A stretch of 64,000 nt of DNA from Pseudophaeomoniella oleicola (lineage: Eukaryota > Ascomycota > Eurotiomycetes > Phaeomoniellales > Phaeomoniellaceae): positions 299,146 through 363,145 of the forward strand of contig QWDQ01000022.1 of the NCBI GenBank assembly GCA_003868215.1, written 5' to 3'. A program made the translations under genes and the position numbers. This document shows, piece by piece, positions 10,701 to 22,400 of the stretch; position 1 is the first letter of the stretch, and each line of letters begins with the position of its first letter. The notes beneath the pieces were generated by a model. It did not search any database, was not told the DNA's origin, and saw only the letters and a list, made by a program, of their open reading frames with translations.

Positions 10701-11651
10701 ATCAGCAAACGAAAGTAATATGACGCCTCATGCAGGATAATGTGAACTAGATGCTTCCAATTCATATACTATACTTTCCCAAGTGCCATTGTTTGCCCAA
10801 CGCCAGTAAGCAGTCGAGATGAAAGGGATGGAACTAGAGATTCGTGTACTTGCAGGCGGTGGAGATTGCTATCAACGGCGTCCTGGTTCATGCGGCAGGC
10901 ATCAATTGATGCGTATGATGTTGTTCTGTAAATCCCTTCTTTGGGAAAGACGACCACCTCCTGATACTGCGTACGTGTAGTTGGCATGCACATGAGACGG
11001 GGATATGCTGGGAGAGATTTACGAAAAGAAGAAGTCCAGCCGCCACCATTGTCCCTTGTGATCAAAATGGATTGCCTGTCCGCGATCGACTCGCATATTG
11101 TGGCGTACATTCATGTTTGTCTGGTGTGTGTGCTATCATGGCTAACAGAACCCGGTGCTGGCTGCGATTTGCGGATCCCCTTCTTAGATGTGTTGCACTG
11201 CAGTTGGCCGACATGTTTGGAAATGCACAGGAGATCAACCCTTTTCCCACGCCAGGCGAAGGGAAGGGGCGTTTGAATTTGTTTGCTATTTGCTCCATCT
11301 CAAGCATTTATTGGTTCACCGGCCACATGGCAGTCGATAGAAGCATTCCGATATACTTCATAAAAAGGTCTTTATGCCCGAGGTCATTGGAATGTGAGTA
11401 TTTCTTTCCCCTGTTAACGTTGTGTCTATACATTTCCTTACATCCTTCCACCATCTTGCATTTCTCTTCACCTGGCCGTGGTCGGCTGCTGTTATATTGG
11501 GAGCCATATATTATATCGTCGTCGAGAGAGTTCATACACGGCCTGTACTATACCCACAACGGTAGCGGTGTAAGACCCGGTGGTATTCCTACTATGGTAG
11601 TGAAGCGAGCAGTGTGCAATCTGGGAACGTCATTGACATCTGGAGGTGAGA
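7749..11651. other. Gene-poor intergenic region
   Basis: Nearly 4 kb upstream of the GPI protein gene without a gene I can support. It contains a (TAGACTG)x3 repeat at 8523-8546 and an unexplained minus-strand frame at 8166-8576 whose translation I do not recognise. Around 8820-8960 are several near-inverted CATGATG/CATCATG motifs. No transposase, reverse transcriptase or terminal repeat was evident. It may hold regulatory DNA, decayed elements or non-coding transcripts. Confidence 0.5.
8523..8546. repeat. Short tandem repeat (TAGACTG)x3
   Basis: Three perfect 7-bp units followed by TAG. Confidence 0.85.
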
Positions 11652-11998
11652 ATGGAGAAGGCGACTATGAAGGGAAGGATTTCTGAGCTGGACTATGACT
11701 CTTTGCCACCAACACTTCGTCGAAAGGTGAGTGTCTAAATGCTTCAATGCATTATATTTCCTTGAATCCCGAAGACATGAGACCAGTGATAAGGATGGAC
11801 GACGCTTGGACCTACTGGAAAGGAAGTTCACTTTGGGAGAAGCTTCGATTATTCGTTCCAACACTATTGCACCCCGGCTTTCTACATCCATTGGGCCCTG
11901 GAACCCCTATCACGAAAGATGTTATTGGGCAAGGGACCAGTACCAGCATACTGGACTTCGACAAGGCCAGATCCATCTTCTCATCACGAACCCACTGA
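11652..11998 (+). pseudogene. Possible truncated or decayed gene, family with an LPPTLRRK motif
   Basis: An ATG at 11652 opens a 25-codon stretch with the motif ELDYDSLPPTLRRK, followed at once by a good donor (GTGAGT at 11727). Downstream, in another frame, 11747-11998 encodes protein-like sequence: YISLNPEDMRPVIRMDDAWT, YWKGSSLWEKLRLF, PGTPITKDVIGQGTSTSILD and a terminal SSRTH. I found no acceptor that joins the two pieces in frame, so this may be a relic, a gene with a missing segment, or a gene with an intron I mis-see. The first motif resembles SLPPAIQRKKFS in the protein encoded from 12701, so the two could be distantly related. Function unknown. The evidence is the protein-like composition only. 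Confidence 0.27.
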
Positions 11999-12152
11999 CT
12001 CCTCTGTGACTCAGCATGATGAGGGAGATACCTTACCACGCCCAGTCAAAGGTTACTTGGACATGCAATTTCATGTCGTTGATTACTTTCTGATTGACAA
12101 ATTATGCTGGTGCCGGTTGACTGTGATTGTACCAGAGTTATACCTTGGGAAG

Positions 12153-12175
12153 GGTGTGGTGTGGTGTGGTGTGGT
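12153..12175. repeat. GTGTG microsatellite
   Basis: A run of GTGTG units within non-coding DNA upstream of the gene at 12701. Confidence 0.7.
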
Positions 12176-12700
12176 CCCTTTGTGATAAGTGAACGTTACT
12201 TGTGGTACTGTGGTACCTGAAGCGAGAATAGCGTCCCGCTTATCCATCCAGGCACCGTTCAGTTTGTGGTCTCTGTCAAGTTCCAACCGAGCAGCTCATC
12301 AACAAACTATCTACGGAGTGACCTACCTCCCTGTCTACCCTAGTCGGCATAACTACCTCGCTACTACGTACAGTAACAGTTTGGTCGTCGAGAAAGAAGA
12401 ACCACCGACAAGCCATGGCCGATATTAATTGTTAATCACATCTCCACTCCTCACCAGACTTGAGGACTCCAAACTCGCATGGTCCAATCGCTCATCACAA
12501 TCCTGGTCGATCTATCTTCAATAGCGTCGAGCTGTCTCTCTCGGCTCGACCCAAACCCATTGAGACTTTTGAATGCTACACCACCTTGAGAGACATTTTG
12601 CTGACCGTTGGCTCCTTCCTAATAGTACTTTTCCACTTTGGAACGTCTGCGCCTTGCAAGTGCTGCCGATCCAACGGCGCTTCCTCAACATGGCCGTTGC

Positions 12701-14041
12701 ATGAAAACTAACCCCGTCCTTCCACTCTCCACCAAATGTCCTCGTCGACCAGCTTTAGGGAGAACCTCCACACTGACTCGGCTTAAATCTCACCGTTTCC
12801 GAAAGTCACTTTTCGCGACCGAGACTTATATTACTTCGCAAATAGACACTCAGTGGTTCCTGTCTCTTCCCCCAGCCATACAACGTAAGAAATTTAGCCG
12901 AGAAGAGCAAGTCATACTCGCCGGTAAGGAGGACACTGTCATCCTAGATGCCGCGGACGAAAAACTCCATCGACTCCGCAAGCAACGACAGAAGAGACTC
13001 TCAACGCAAAGCCTAAACTCTTTGTTCTCTTTATACCAGCACAGCGTCTTATCCACAGACTCGGACTCGTGGGAAGAGGAGGGTACACTTGACGACTCAG
13101 TCATCGACATGGATGAAGCCGCATACGATAGCTTCCGATGGCTGGAGGATGACGAGGATCTGGATCTATCGTTGGACGACTACCACACCCATATAGCGCA
13201 GGCTGCGGCAGTAGATCCTCCAGCTCCGCTACGCAGTCGCAAAGAATCATTCCGTCGTACCCTTTCGATAACATCGTTATCCTTTGGTCGCTCATCGACC
13301 CTTTCAAGTCGGCCACCTGGATCAAGTCAATCGTCAGTCACCGCCTCCAGTTCTCAATTTCACAGCCGCAAGCGAAGCAACTCCAGACCGTTTTCTGCGA
13401 TTGTAGTGCCGAAGCATGATCCTCAGGGATCGCAGGCGAAAATTCAGCCTTCCGCCAAACATTACCAAGATCCCGAAGCTCGTCTGAAACTACGAGTCTA
13501 TCTAGCTTCGCCTCAGAAATTTGACGAAGCAATCGAATTTGGATTCCCATCATTAACCAAAGATCAAGACTCTCCATCAACTCCAGCGGGTCGCACCTTT
13601 CTCGATGACGATCATACATCATTTTTTGATGACATGGATCATCCCAATGCCGAAAACGAATCCATAGCCTCCACCAATGCTCCCTGTACTCCTGTCGATC
13701 CTGCCATAACGTCCGCAAAGCCTTCGAGAGACACGAACGAGCTCAGCCTCGACTCGTCCCTAGCTCTGCGTCCTCGGATGGTTCACAAGGTTTCTGAAAC
13801 TTACGCCCAGTCATCTGCAGGCAGTCGGGAAATGACTCTCCATATGACCCTGACGCGCCCAGATCTGCGAAGCACCGGCCGCGACTCGTTGATAACGAAA
13901 CCTGCCAACAATCTCGATGCCGATGCTTTGAAGCTCGAAGATCTACTAGTAGGAGACGATCACCAGAACATATGGGATACAATGCCTGAACAACGAAGTC
14001 GAGTGAAGAAAGCTTGGAGGAAGATCAAGAGAAGGAATTGA
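12701..14041 (+). CDS. Conserved filamentous-fungal protein of unknown function (mucin-annotated type)
   Basis: Uninterrupted frame of 446 aa from the ATG at 12701. The frame is open upstream but has no earlier in-frame ATG. The best-conserved-looking part is at residues 39-85: FATETYITSQIDTQWF, SLPPAIQRKKFSREEQVILA and VILDAADEKLHRLRKQRQKR. The latter looks like a helical, charged module preceding a disordered Ser/Pro/Thr-rich body with acidic patches (DEDLDLSLDD). The protein ends in a short basic helix (RVKKAWRKIKRRN). No signal peptide, membrane segment or catalytic motif is visible. From memory, similar fungal proteins carry the automatic label mucin, which says nothing about function. 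The upstream 250 bp are CT-rich, like a fungal 5' UTR. Probably an intracellular, phosphorylated protein; the role is not known. Confidence 0.72.
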   Translation: MKTNPVLPLSTKCPRRPALGRTSTLTRLKSHRFRKSLFATETYITSQIDTQWFLSLPPAIQRKKFSREEQVILAGKEDTVILDAADEKLHRLRKQRQKRLSTQSLNSLFSLYQHSVLSTDSDSWEEEGTLDDSVIDMDEAAYDSFRWLEDDEDLDLSLDDYHTHIAQAAAVDPPAPLRSRKESFRRTLSITSLSFGRSSTLSSRPPGSSQSSVTASSSQFHSRKRSNSRPFSAIVVPKHDPQGSQAKIQPSAKHYQDPEARLKLRVYLASPQKFDEAIEFGFPSLTKDQDSPSTPAGRTFLDDDHTSFFDDMDHPNAENESIASTNAPCTPVDPAITSAKPSRDTNELSLDSSLALRPRMVHKVSETYAQSSAGSREMTLHMTLTRPDLRSTGRDSLITKPANNLDADALKLEDLLVGDDHQNIWDTMPEQRSRVKKAWRKIKRRN

Positions 14042-15741
14042 TGGCGACCAATTACACCTCGGTCCAAAAAGCGGATCACTACATTGAGACGATCCAGACG
14101 TCTTACGATTATATCTATTGTTGTTTGTTTATCAGAGCGTGCATAGCGGGTTGATTATCTCTCCTTTATTATCATCATGGTATTGCCCACAGAACGGGTA
14201 CGAAGAGTCAAAACAGCAGAAGCAAATCACCACATGAACAGACGAGGCGTTTGAAAAGAAAAAGTAGGATGCTTAATCATTAATTTGGTCGGGTCTGTCA
14301 CATTGGAAGGCAGGCACAGGCAAGAACTCAGATCTTCCTTTTTGCTTTGACGAGTATGAAGTTTTTATATGATGAGGAACATGTTTTTGATATATCTTTT
14401 TCTGTTCTTTGGACATTCATTTATGCTGTGTTGTGGATTTGATGAACGGAGAGGAGAGAAGAGAAGCCAGAAAAGATGGGAGGAGGATAGCTGGTCTGTA
14501 AACATATTGATATCCTTTGTTCGATGCGTGCGTTGTTAGCGTTGAAGCGTTGTTACTAACTTACACCTGTTTTCCTTATCTGAAGGGGATTGACAATTTG
14601 AAAGCAATTGAGCAAGTAGGCAAGGAAGTTACCTAAAGTACCTGACCTAGCTAAATACCTAGGTATACTAGGTTGGTAGACAAGCAAGCAAGCAAATAAG
14701 TAAACAAGCAAGCATCGAAGATGGAAGACAGATTGCATACAATATAGTAAACCTACCTAGGTAGGTAGATAGGTAGATATAGTGTACTGTTATATGATAC
14801 CATATTATATTATACTATAGTATACTTACTAATTATTCTATACTATTATTATAGGTAATTACTGATGATATCTCTGCTTGCTTGAAGCTGAAGAGTTCCA
14901 TGACAGATGGGAATTCCGAGTCTGGGTTAGATGTAGATATAGATGTAGACTTAGATGCAGATGGAGATGGGGGGAGATGAGGAAATCTAGATTTAACTTG
15001 GGATCTAATTATTATCTTTGGGGAATGGGAGAAAGAGAGGTTATTAGGTATGAAAGGATGAAGATCAAGATGGAGGAGGAGGAGGAGGAGGAGGAGGAGG
15101 AAATCATGGAAATAGAATATATAGTATTCAATTGTCGCTCGTGTCTCGACTTGATTTCATATCTCACCTCATAATTACAGTAAGAAAGTAGGTACATAAG
15201 CAACTATACTCCGAAGTTCCACAAGAATATGGTGTCTTCTCCTTTCACTGTCACCCTGGCCTCTCTATCCCGTCTGTTTCGGTCCTTCAGTCAATCAATC
15301 AAACAAGAGCATACATCGTATCGAATCGTAGGGTATCCAAAGTTGACGACAATACAAAAGGGCAGTATCAATAATACATGCATGAAATGAAATGAAATAG
15401 TAGATACCTGAGTCGTGATAATATCATCGGAGAAAGGAAGGAAAATCGAAATCTACCCCTGTTGTGAACGCTTAGCAGCATGAAAGGAAATAAATCAGGT
15501 CAGAACAGATAATAAAACGATGACGGTAGAGGGCTGTGATCCGATGTCTGGCGAGGCTGGACATACAGTATAAGAAATCCAGGGAGTTAAGGATATTGAC
15601 AAACAGAATCCGTTGAATCGTGAATCCTTCTGGCTCCCACTCTCTCGTTGAACGTGTGAATGAGATCTATTCCGTTGAAATAATGGCGTAACAAGTTGGT
15701 GCATGTCGCGTCGTTTTGGATTTCTTCGTAAGAGATGTGAC
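14042..15741. other. Long intergenic region between convergent genes
   Basis: A 1.7-kb 3'-to-3' interval. It contains a CCTACCTAGGTAGGTAG palindrome near 14753-14769, AT-rich sequence at 14780-14870, GATGTAGA-type repeats near 14928-14970 and a GGA repeat at 15072-15101. A short open frame across the GGA repeat is a low-complexity artefact. No gene is supported. Confidence 0.55.
15072..15101. repeat. (GGA)n microsatellite
   Basis: About ten GGA units in non-coding DNA. Confidence 0.9.
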
Positions 15742-18009
15742 TCAAGAAGCCCACATCTGACAGTTAACGCAATAATCATGCTCACAGTTCACACAGCGGT
15801 CAGTTGTGTCGCGTATTGTCGGGCCGTTTCCGCAGTCACAGCAGTAGACGTGACGAGACTTTTGTTTTGACCTTAGTTGTTGCTCTGTCTTCATCTGTGT
15901 CCGTGGCGAACTGGTGGACTGTTCTGGTTGCAATGACTTGCCGCGACTGATTATTATACTAGGAGCTTTTTGGAGATAATCAGGCGCGTCTTTGGCATAT
16001 TCCACGACTCGGATTTGAGCTTTCATGGCATCGGGCTGCTCGCCACAGCTAGATTGAGGTACTAGAGGAGAAGAATCGTCGCCGTTGTAGTATTTCTTGT
16101 TAAGCAGCTCGTAGAGAACCCTTATATCGTCCGCCTTTTCCAGACTCGCCTTCAGTGGACGCTTGTCATATGCAGCAGTATCCATCGACGTAAAATCATG
16201 GGAAGGTGATGTTTCCCGTTCTAGATCCCTCAACATCGACTTGATACCAGCGTCAATGACGTTCTCAAGTATTCCAGCGCTTTTCAAGGAAGAGATTTGT
16301 AAATCGGCAAGATCCTTCTGCGTCAAATTTGATAAATCGCCACCAACTATTTCCTGTAAATCTGCTTGCAGGACACGACTAGAGAGAGTAGATATATGCC
16401 CGATTCTATGAGCTCCAACACCATTCAACAACGAGTCTCTGGAATCGGCATTCGCGGACCAAGAGTTTGATTCTGTCTGCAGATCCGTGTTTAATTCGAT
16501 TCGGGGTCGGTGAGGATGCGACACATATCTCTGCTCTTCGCCATTGGCTCCCTCTAGGTCGGCATTCTGATCCGAGTCATATTGATTTATGGTTGTGGTG
16601 TTGACGGTATCTCTGGAACGTTTAAGGGTCTCGGACGAAGTTCGTCTCGAAAGCTTCTTTGGCTGCATTAATGGGGATTGAGGACTTTCGGGATCGAGCT
16701 TTGGGTCCGATGCATTCGAAGCGATGGTGGATTCATCGTAGTGATCTCGAATTGTCAATATAGGAAATGGGGAATTTGACCTTTTTGAACTTGTCAATAT
16801 GCCGAGCCGCCACCTACAGGGGTTCTAACTGACTGCTGCATGTATGTGTCCAGGTCTTCGCCCCCGAGATGATGGACTTTCCTCAGATGTTGCTTAAAGT
16901 TATCTGAACGATACCAGACCCTTCCAGTGGTTGTCGAACAATCACTATGTTGACACACATATACTTTGTTGTTACCTTTCCTGGAGCGCATTTTGTGGAC
17001 ATTGACTTCATGACGGTCTAGGTCATTATCCGTTGCAAAACCGGTAGTATTCTTGCACCCGAGTTGTTGGCATTTATATGGCCTCTCATGGCGAGCTTGG
17101 TGTTTGCTAACAAGATCAGTTTCAAGAACAACAGATTAAGGGAAGGGGTCTAACTCAAGTTCCGATTTGTTCTTGCAAGTTTTACGGCAACCCTCTGTGG
17201 GGCATTGCAACTCTCCTCCAGCATTGGAGCTTCTTGAGCTTCGTGGAGCGTTGCGTCTCGAGCTGTTGCCTTGCGAAGTGTAAATGCCGTGGGTTGGCTG
17301 TTCAATGGACCCAAGGTTCAATCCCTGAGTGGGACTACTAAGTCCGAACGAACTTTGGGAGACAGTAGTGGAGATACTGGTGAGGCCACTGGCAACCGAG
17401 TCGTTATCATTACTGTTCGTCGATGTATATGGATATCCAGGAACAGAAAGAGTAATACTGGGGGTGCGCGTGGTACTGACAGAGAACGACTGTACTGGGT
17501 CGCGGTAGGCAGGACTCCGAGATCCGATTCTTTGGCGTTTGAGAGGTGGATATGGTGTAGATAAATGTGCCTGGGGAGGCGCCATGGCTGCCGAGGATGG
17601 GCCAACAAAGTTGGGTGGTACCCATGGTTCGTCCTGTCGAGGGTCTTGAAAACCTCCTGAGAATGGGAATCTCAGTCCGGCAGTGGACAAACTCGCCGCG
17701 GCTTCACGCTGTGGTACCAGAAGCCCGTCACCCAAGCCGGAGTAATCGAGCTCTGCAGGATCGGCGCTGTTGACATAATCGCCGTGTTGCGCTCCGAATC
17801 CAGTAGTCAACTCATTTGGGTTTAACTGAGACGAGAAATGCTGGAAAGGGTCGAAGGGAAGATCAAAATCTTCGACTAGCCTATTGTCACGAGGAGATTC
17901 CTTGTGCCACAATCAGTCAGGAAGGTCGCATAAGGGGCCGTAGAGAGCAGCGTACCTGTGATCGTGAGGCTCCTGATAGCCGATGGTCAATTCCATTACG
18001 CTCAGCCAT
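15742..18009 (-). CDS. Fungal C2H2 zinc-finger protein with C-terminal CxxC cluster
   Basis: Four exons fit: 18009-17956, 17900-17155, 17106-16834 and 16780-15742. They total 703 aa, and every junction keeps frame. Exon 1 encodes MAERNGIDHRLSGASRSQ. Residues up to about 250 are a Ser/Pro-rich disordered region. Three C2H2 fingers follow, in the regions CPTEGCRKTCKNKSELDKHQ, CQQLGCKNTTGFATDNDLDR and CQHSDCSTTTGRVWYRSDNF. The C-terminal half is disordered, with a helical DLSNLTQKDLADLQISSL segment. It ends in CCDCGNGP...DRCVNCEHDYCVNC, a Zn-ribbon-like tail seen on many fungal C2H2 proteins. The donors at introns 2 (GTTAGA) and 3 (GTCAGT) are weak. Without intron 3 (53 nt) the frame would stop after the fingers. 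Probably a nuclear regulator; targets are unknown. The downstream exon has no ATG of its own at the join, which supports one gene. Confidence 0.78.
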
Positions 18010-19480
18010 GGTGATTCACCTATGGCGGGAAGGAAGATCGAGACACGAGAACTGTGCAATTTGAGTTGACTGCTCAAACTTCCACAATCCGCACGAGGGA
18101 TAGAGTGTGGCTCATGAGACGTATTTGGACGTATAATGATAGAGATGATGAAGCATACACAGAACTGAACGGGGAATGTGGCGATAAAAGCTGGGATAAC
18201 CTTGTTGGCAATGCTTTGACGGCGATCAGATGCTGTTCATGGTAAGAGTAGATACCCAGTTTCGAAGCTGAGAACAGCAACTGGAATAGACCGAGAAAGG
18301 GGACGAACACGAGAAAGGCGGAAGAGGAAAGATAGTGCGGCACTGCAGAGTGAGGCTCTGGCGCTTGTCAGTCTACCACATATATCCAGGACCAAAAAGA
18401 AAAACAGGGCGGTCAATGCAGGCAGTTTGTAACGGTCTGCCCGTCAAGATGGGCAACTGTCATTCCGATGGTCCAGTCGAAGAGAGGTCAAGGGCAAGCC
18501 TTGCAAATGCACTCTTGGCTGGCGATTGGCCGTCTTCAACAGGCAAAGCAGTAGAGATGCACGGATGAAAGAAAGCAATCCCTACTGTTCGACAATTGTT
18601 GATGTCGGATATGGGATTTCGAGGTCAAGATGGCGCATATGTTGTGGTGGACTGTATGACAGAGGAAGACTCCTTACAGAGTTCACCGCTATCTCGGTAT
18701 AGTTCTCGAGGACAGAGCGAATAGCAGGAGATCAAATCAAGGTGAAGCTTGGATGGTGAAAGGGTTGCCTTCTTCGTCGACCGCCGACATTTAGGGAAAG
18801 AATGCAAAGAATCGGGGAAAGATTATAATTGCGATAGAATGAAGCGATCATATCATATGATCTCGAGGGGTTGAGTTGCCTTTTCGTTGGCCTTGGCGGA
18901 CCCTATCTCAACTGGTTGCCTTTTTCGATGCCTTTTGGGTCAGCGGTGACGGCCGAGGAAATCGATTTAGCTTAGAGAGTATGCAGGTGGCCTTTCTATC
19001 TGCGATAATGATAGACTTGCATTCAAGCTCACCAACGAGATACTGTCTGATGGATAGGATGCAGAAATACCGAGATGGTGACAGGATAATCTATTGTGAA
19101 GTAGGCGATGTCTATCCAAGTGAAAGGCATCCCCTCACTCCTGACCTTCTCAGCATGCCCAAGATGTCGGGTATCTAGTGCAATACTAACTTCTACCCAA
19201 GCACAGGCCGAACTGGACATGTGGATGTATGAGGAAGAGTTTTAAACATTGGATTCATCGTCATTTGTTGTTACGGAGTACAGAGGACCATCACACAACA
19301 AGATGATAGAAGCATAGGAACTCAACAATGTCATTCATCTGCATCGCCAAGTATGCATGGGGGGTATCAAGGAGCCACAACGCCAAAATCAAATAGCCCT
19401 AGGAAATACTAAAAGAAACCCATCAATCTCGTCGATCCCATCGAACGCATAAACTAGCCCGGCACCGAGCCCAAGCGTTC
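18010..19480. other. Intergenic region upstream of the 703-aa C2H2 gene
   Basis: About 1.5 kb between two minus-strand zinc-finger genes. It holds the promoter and 5' UTR of the 15742-18009 gene and the 3' UTR of the 19481-23179 gene. No coding sequence is supported. Confidence 0.55.
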
Positions 19481-22400
19481 TCAAAATCCATAACCCGAAT
19501 TCCCTTGTGAGGAGAACGTCGACCCATGTTGCTGCTGCTGGTGATGAAAAGTCATCGTATCTAGGTGCCCTTGCCCTCTCATAGACATCTGACCCGTATC
19601 TGATGCATATCCTTGCATGTTCATGCTGAGACTCATGTTGTTCATCTCCGTGTTCATTCCCATATCTGATGGTGTTCCTACCGGTGACCCTTGGAAGCCG
19701 ATCATCCCTTCTACTGGACTGGAAAACATCTGCGGTTCACTGACTTGAGGAATGTACATGGTATTGAGATTTGCGGGATACCCAAGGTGCCCATGCTGCG
19801 ACTGCGGCGGTGAATGCCTCTGCACGTGTCGAGGAACGGCATTGTATGGGGGTGGGTACGTACTTGCTGAGGGGTTGTTGATTGGAGCACTCGTGGGTGA
19901 TGCATAATTACCCAGCGCGTATGAGCTATTATGATCCGTCCCCTCGGAAAATGGGCCCATGGCACTTCCTGTGGCAGGGAGATGCCTTGGAGTGCCGTAA
20001 TGCTCGTTGACCGAGAACGCTGGTGCTCTGTGTACTGTCTGCAGTGAAGGATAGAGCGAAGAGCCCACCATCGGGTTTGATGTTTCCAAGGGGACCAACT
20101 GTCCCGGGAGGACCGATGGCCCAGCTGTAATCGTGGATCGATCCGGCATTGCTTTTGTGAAACCAGGGTTAATCACAGGGTGAGGAGAGACATTCGCCTG
20201 CTCAACAAGTCGCAATACCGGAAGAGAGATCTGTTCCATATGTTTTGCCAAATGCACAGTGAGCCGCTTCCAGCTGCTGCAGATGTTGCCACAAAATCTG
20301 CAAGGTTCTTCACGAGACTTCTTTTCGGTCTCATGATGGCATTCCTCGACTAGCCGCCACACTTCATCTACTTCCCGAGCTTTTTCCAGCGTTGCCTTGT
20401 TGAGAGTACTACGTGGCTTGAGCGTAGGCTCCGGCTTCTTGTGCTCGCGTATGAGATGCTGAACAAAATTGTCTCTACGAAAGCAGGTATGGTTGCACTC
20501 AGATATGGTACAGCTCCACCATTCAAGCTGGCGATGCTTTTCATTCTCGTGTCGAACCCAGTCAGCCTTCCGCTTGAACGACTGCGGGTCTGGACATTGT
20601 GGGAATGTGCATGTAAAGGGTTGCACATCCTCATGGACATGCTTGGTCCAATCAGAAGGCTTCTGGAATTTCTTGACTTTGAAGCACAGATTGCATTCGA
20701 ACTCAGCCGGCAAGCATTTGACGGGTGGTAGTGGAATGCCTTCAGGAAATTGTGCAGGATTAACGGCGCCTTCGGCATTATCGAAAGCAATATCATCATC
20801 GGAACAATTCTCGCTCTTGACGGCAAATTGTGTCGTCATTGCCGGATCTTTATTGCTCTTCCGTGGCTCCAGTATACGAGGTCCGAATCCCAGCTCGCTA
20901 CAGCGGTCGCCGGACATACATTTTTGGCTCCGATGAACCGCGTGCGTGTGTTTGACTTTGTAATTCATAAGATTCTTGTAGCGTTTGGCTTGCTCATTAG
21001 CAACCCGTTGAAGTAAGAAGTCGAACCCTCTTGGATTGAGATCTCGCGCGTGGGTCTTGAAACCTTCTAGATCGGGGACGATATTAGCGGCCTGGATGTG
21101 AAGATCCATTTTAATGCCTTTACTCTGTATACTGTCGTCTTCTTCGTCTTCGTCAGCTTCCTCTGCTTCGTCATCTGAATGTCTTTTTTGAGGGACAATA
21201 GTTTGCGAACGTGATCGTTCATGCATTGGAGAGGCTAAAGTAGGTATAGGTGGCCCGCCAAAATTGGTCATTAGCTCAGCCAGGCCAGGAGTACCAGTCT
21301 TCCCCGATGGGACCTCAGACTTTGAGCGTTGCCTCTTGGTTGAATTTGGTCGAGGGTTTGGGACCCCGACATTGCTGCTACCACCAATTGCAGCCATTTG
21401 GCTGGTCATGGCCATTAACATGCTAGTGGTGTCGGGATGAGGTGACTTTGCAGCTCGACCAAATGAAGAAATACGCTCAAGTGGCTTGATGCCACTGGCA
21501 CTGTCGCGTTTTTTGTCTATCGCCGGACTCGTAGGCCGAAATGGAGGCGGAGGTGGGCTCTTCGATTTCCCAATGCTCGGTTTGCGAATTATACCACGCG
21601 CTTGCTCCAGTGCTTGGCCGAAGAAACTGCCTTTGCGTGAGCGACCACTGGGTGATGCTATTGGCGTTTTCGATAAACGCCTTAGTGAGCTTGAGTCACT
21701 GAGAATGGATTGAATATCAGAGTCGCTGAGCCGACGCCTTCTCGTACCCCAGGTTGCACGCCTTGATGCAGTATCGAATTTCGCACTTTGGAGCTCATAA
21801 TCATACATCGCAGCATTGGCAGTTCCCAAAACATTGCGTTCGCTTTCGATGACACCACCAGTGAACGGATCCCGCCACTTATGGGGACCAAGGAATTGAT
21901 GGGCTGAAGGATCCCCTTCCTCTGCATAGTCACCAGGAGGTAGATTGATAGTCGGTGGAAAATAGCCACTATCCCCGCCAGAGAAAAACTGGACATCCAG
22001 CTGTGCAGGCGGAGATTCGGGCTCAGATGTCTCTAAGGCATCAGATGTAAGATCTTCACCGCTCTCCTCGTCGACAAGTAGACCGGGTCCAGGAATGGCA
22101 CGTCTCTGGGTAATACCGGGACCCAATGCTTTGTTGCCGGCGCTCACAGCTCTTCTTCTCTTTGAAACAATCTTTCTCAAGGGGGTAGCCTCTTGCGGAT
22201 CGACATCGCTACCTGCTTCACTCTTTTCTAGCCAGTCTTCAACATCCGCGTTCTTTTCGGCCACTAGTCGACTTTCTTGGAGTTGATTTGGAGATGGCAC
22301 ATAAGTATCGCCGCGCGCGTTCGGGTCAAGCCCAGGGTAACCGGACCGCTCATCTTGTTGAGTCGATCCTGTGTGTGCTTGTTCATGGGTCGAACCTGCC

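Noticed and set aside
11072-11686. 204-codon plus-strand frame.
   Set aside because: Composition looks random (Cys/Ser/Leu-rich with no pattern), and its end overlaps the more protein-like relic in another frame.
14878-15174. 98-codon frame rich in Arg then Glu.
   Set aside because: Translation of GATGTAGA and GGA microsatellites.
16668-16797. Splitting the 703-aa C2H2 gene into two genes at about 16.8 kb.
   Set aside because: The downstream frame has no ATG near its start, and a 53-nt intron with a branch site joins both parts in frame.
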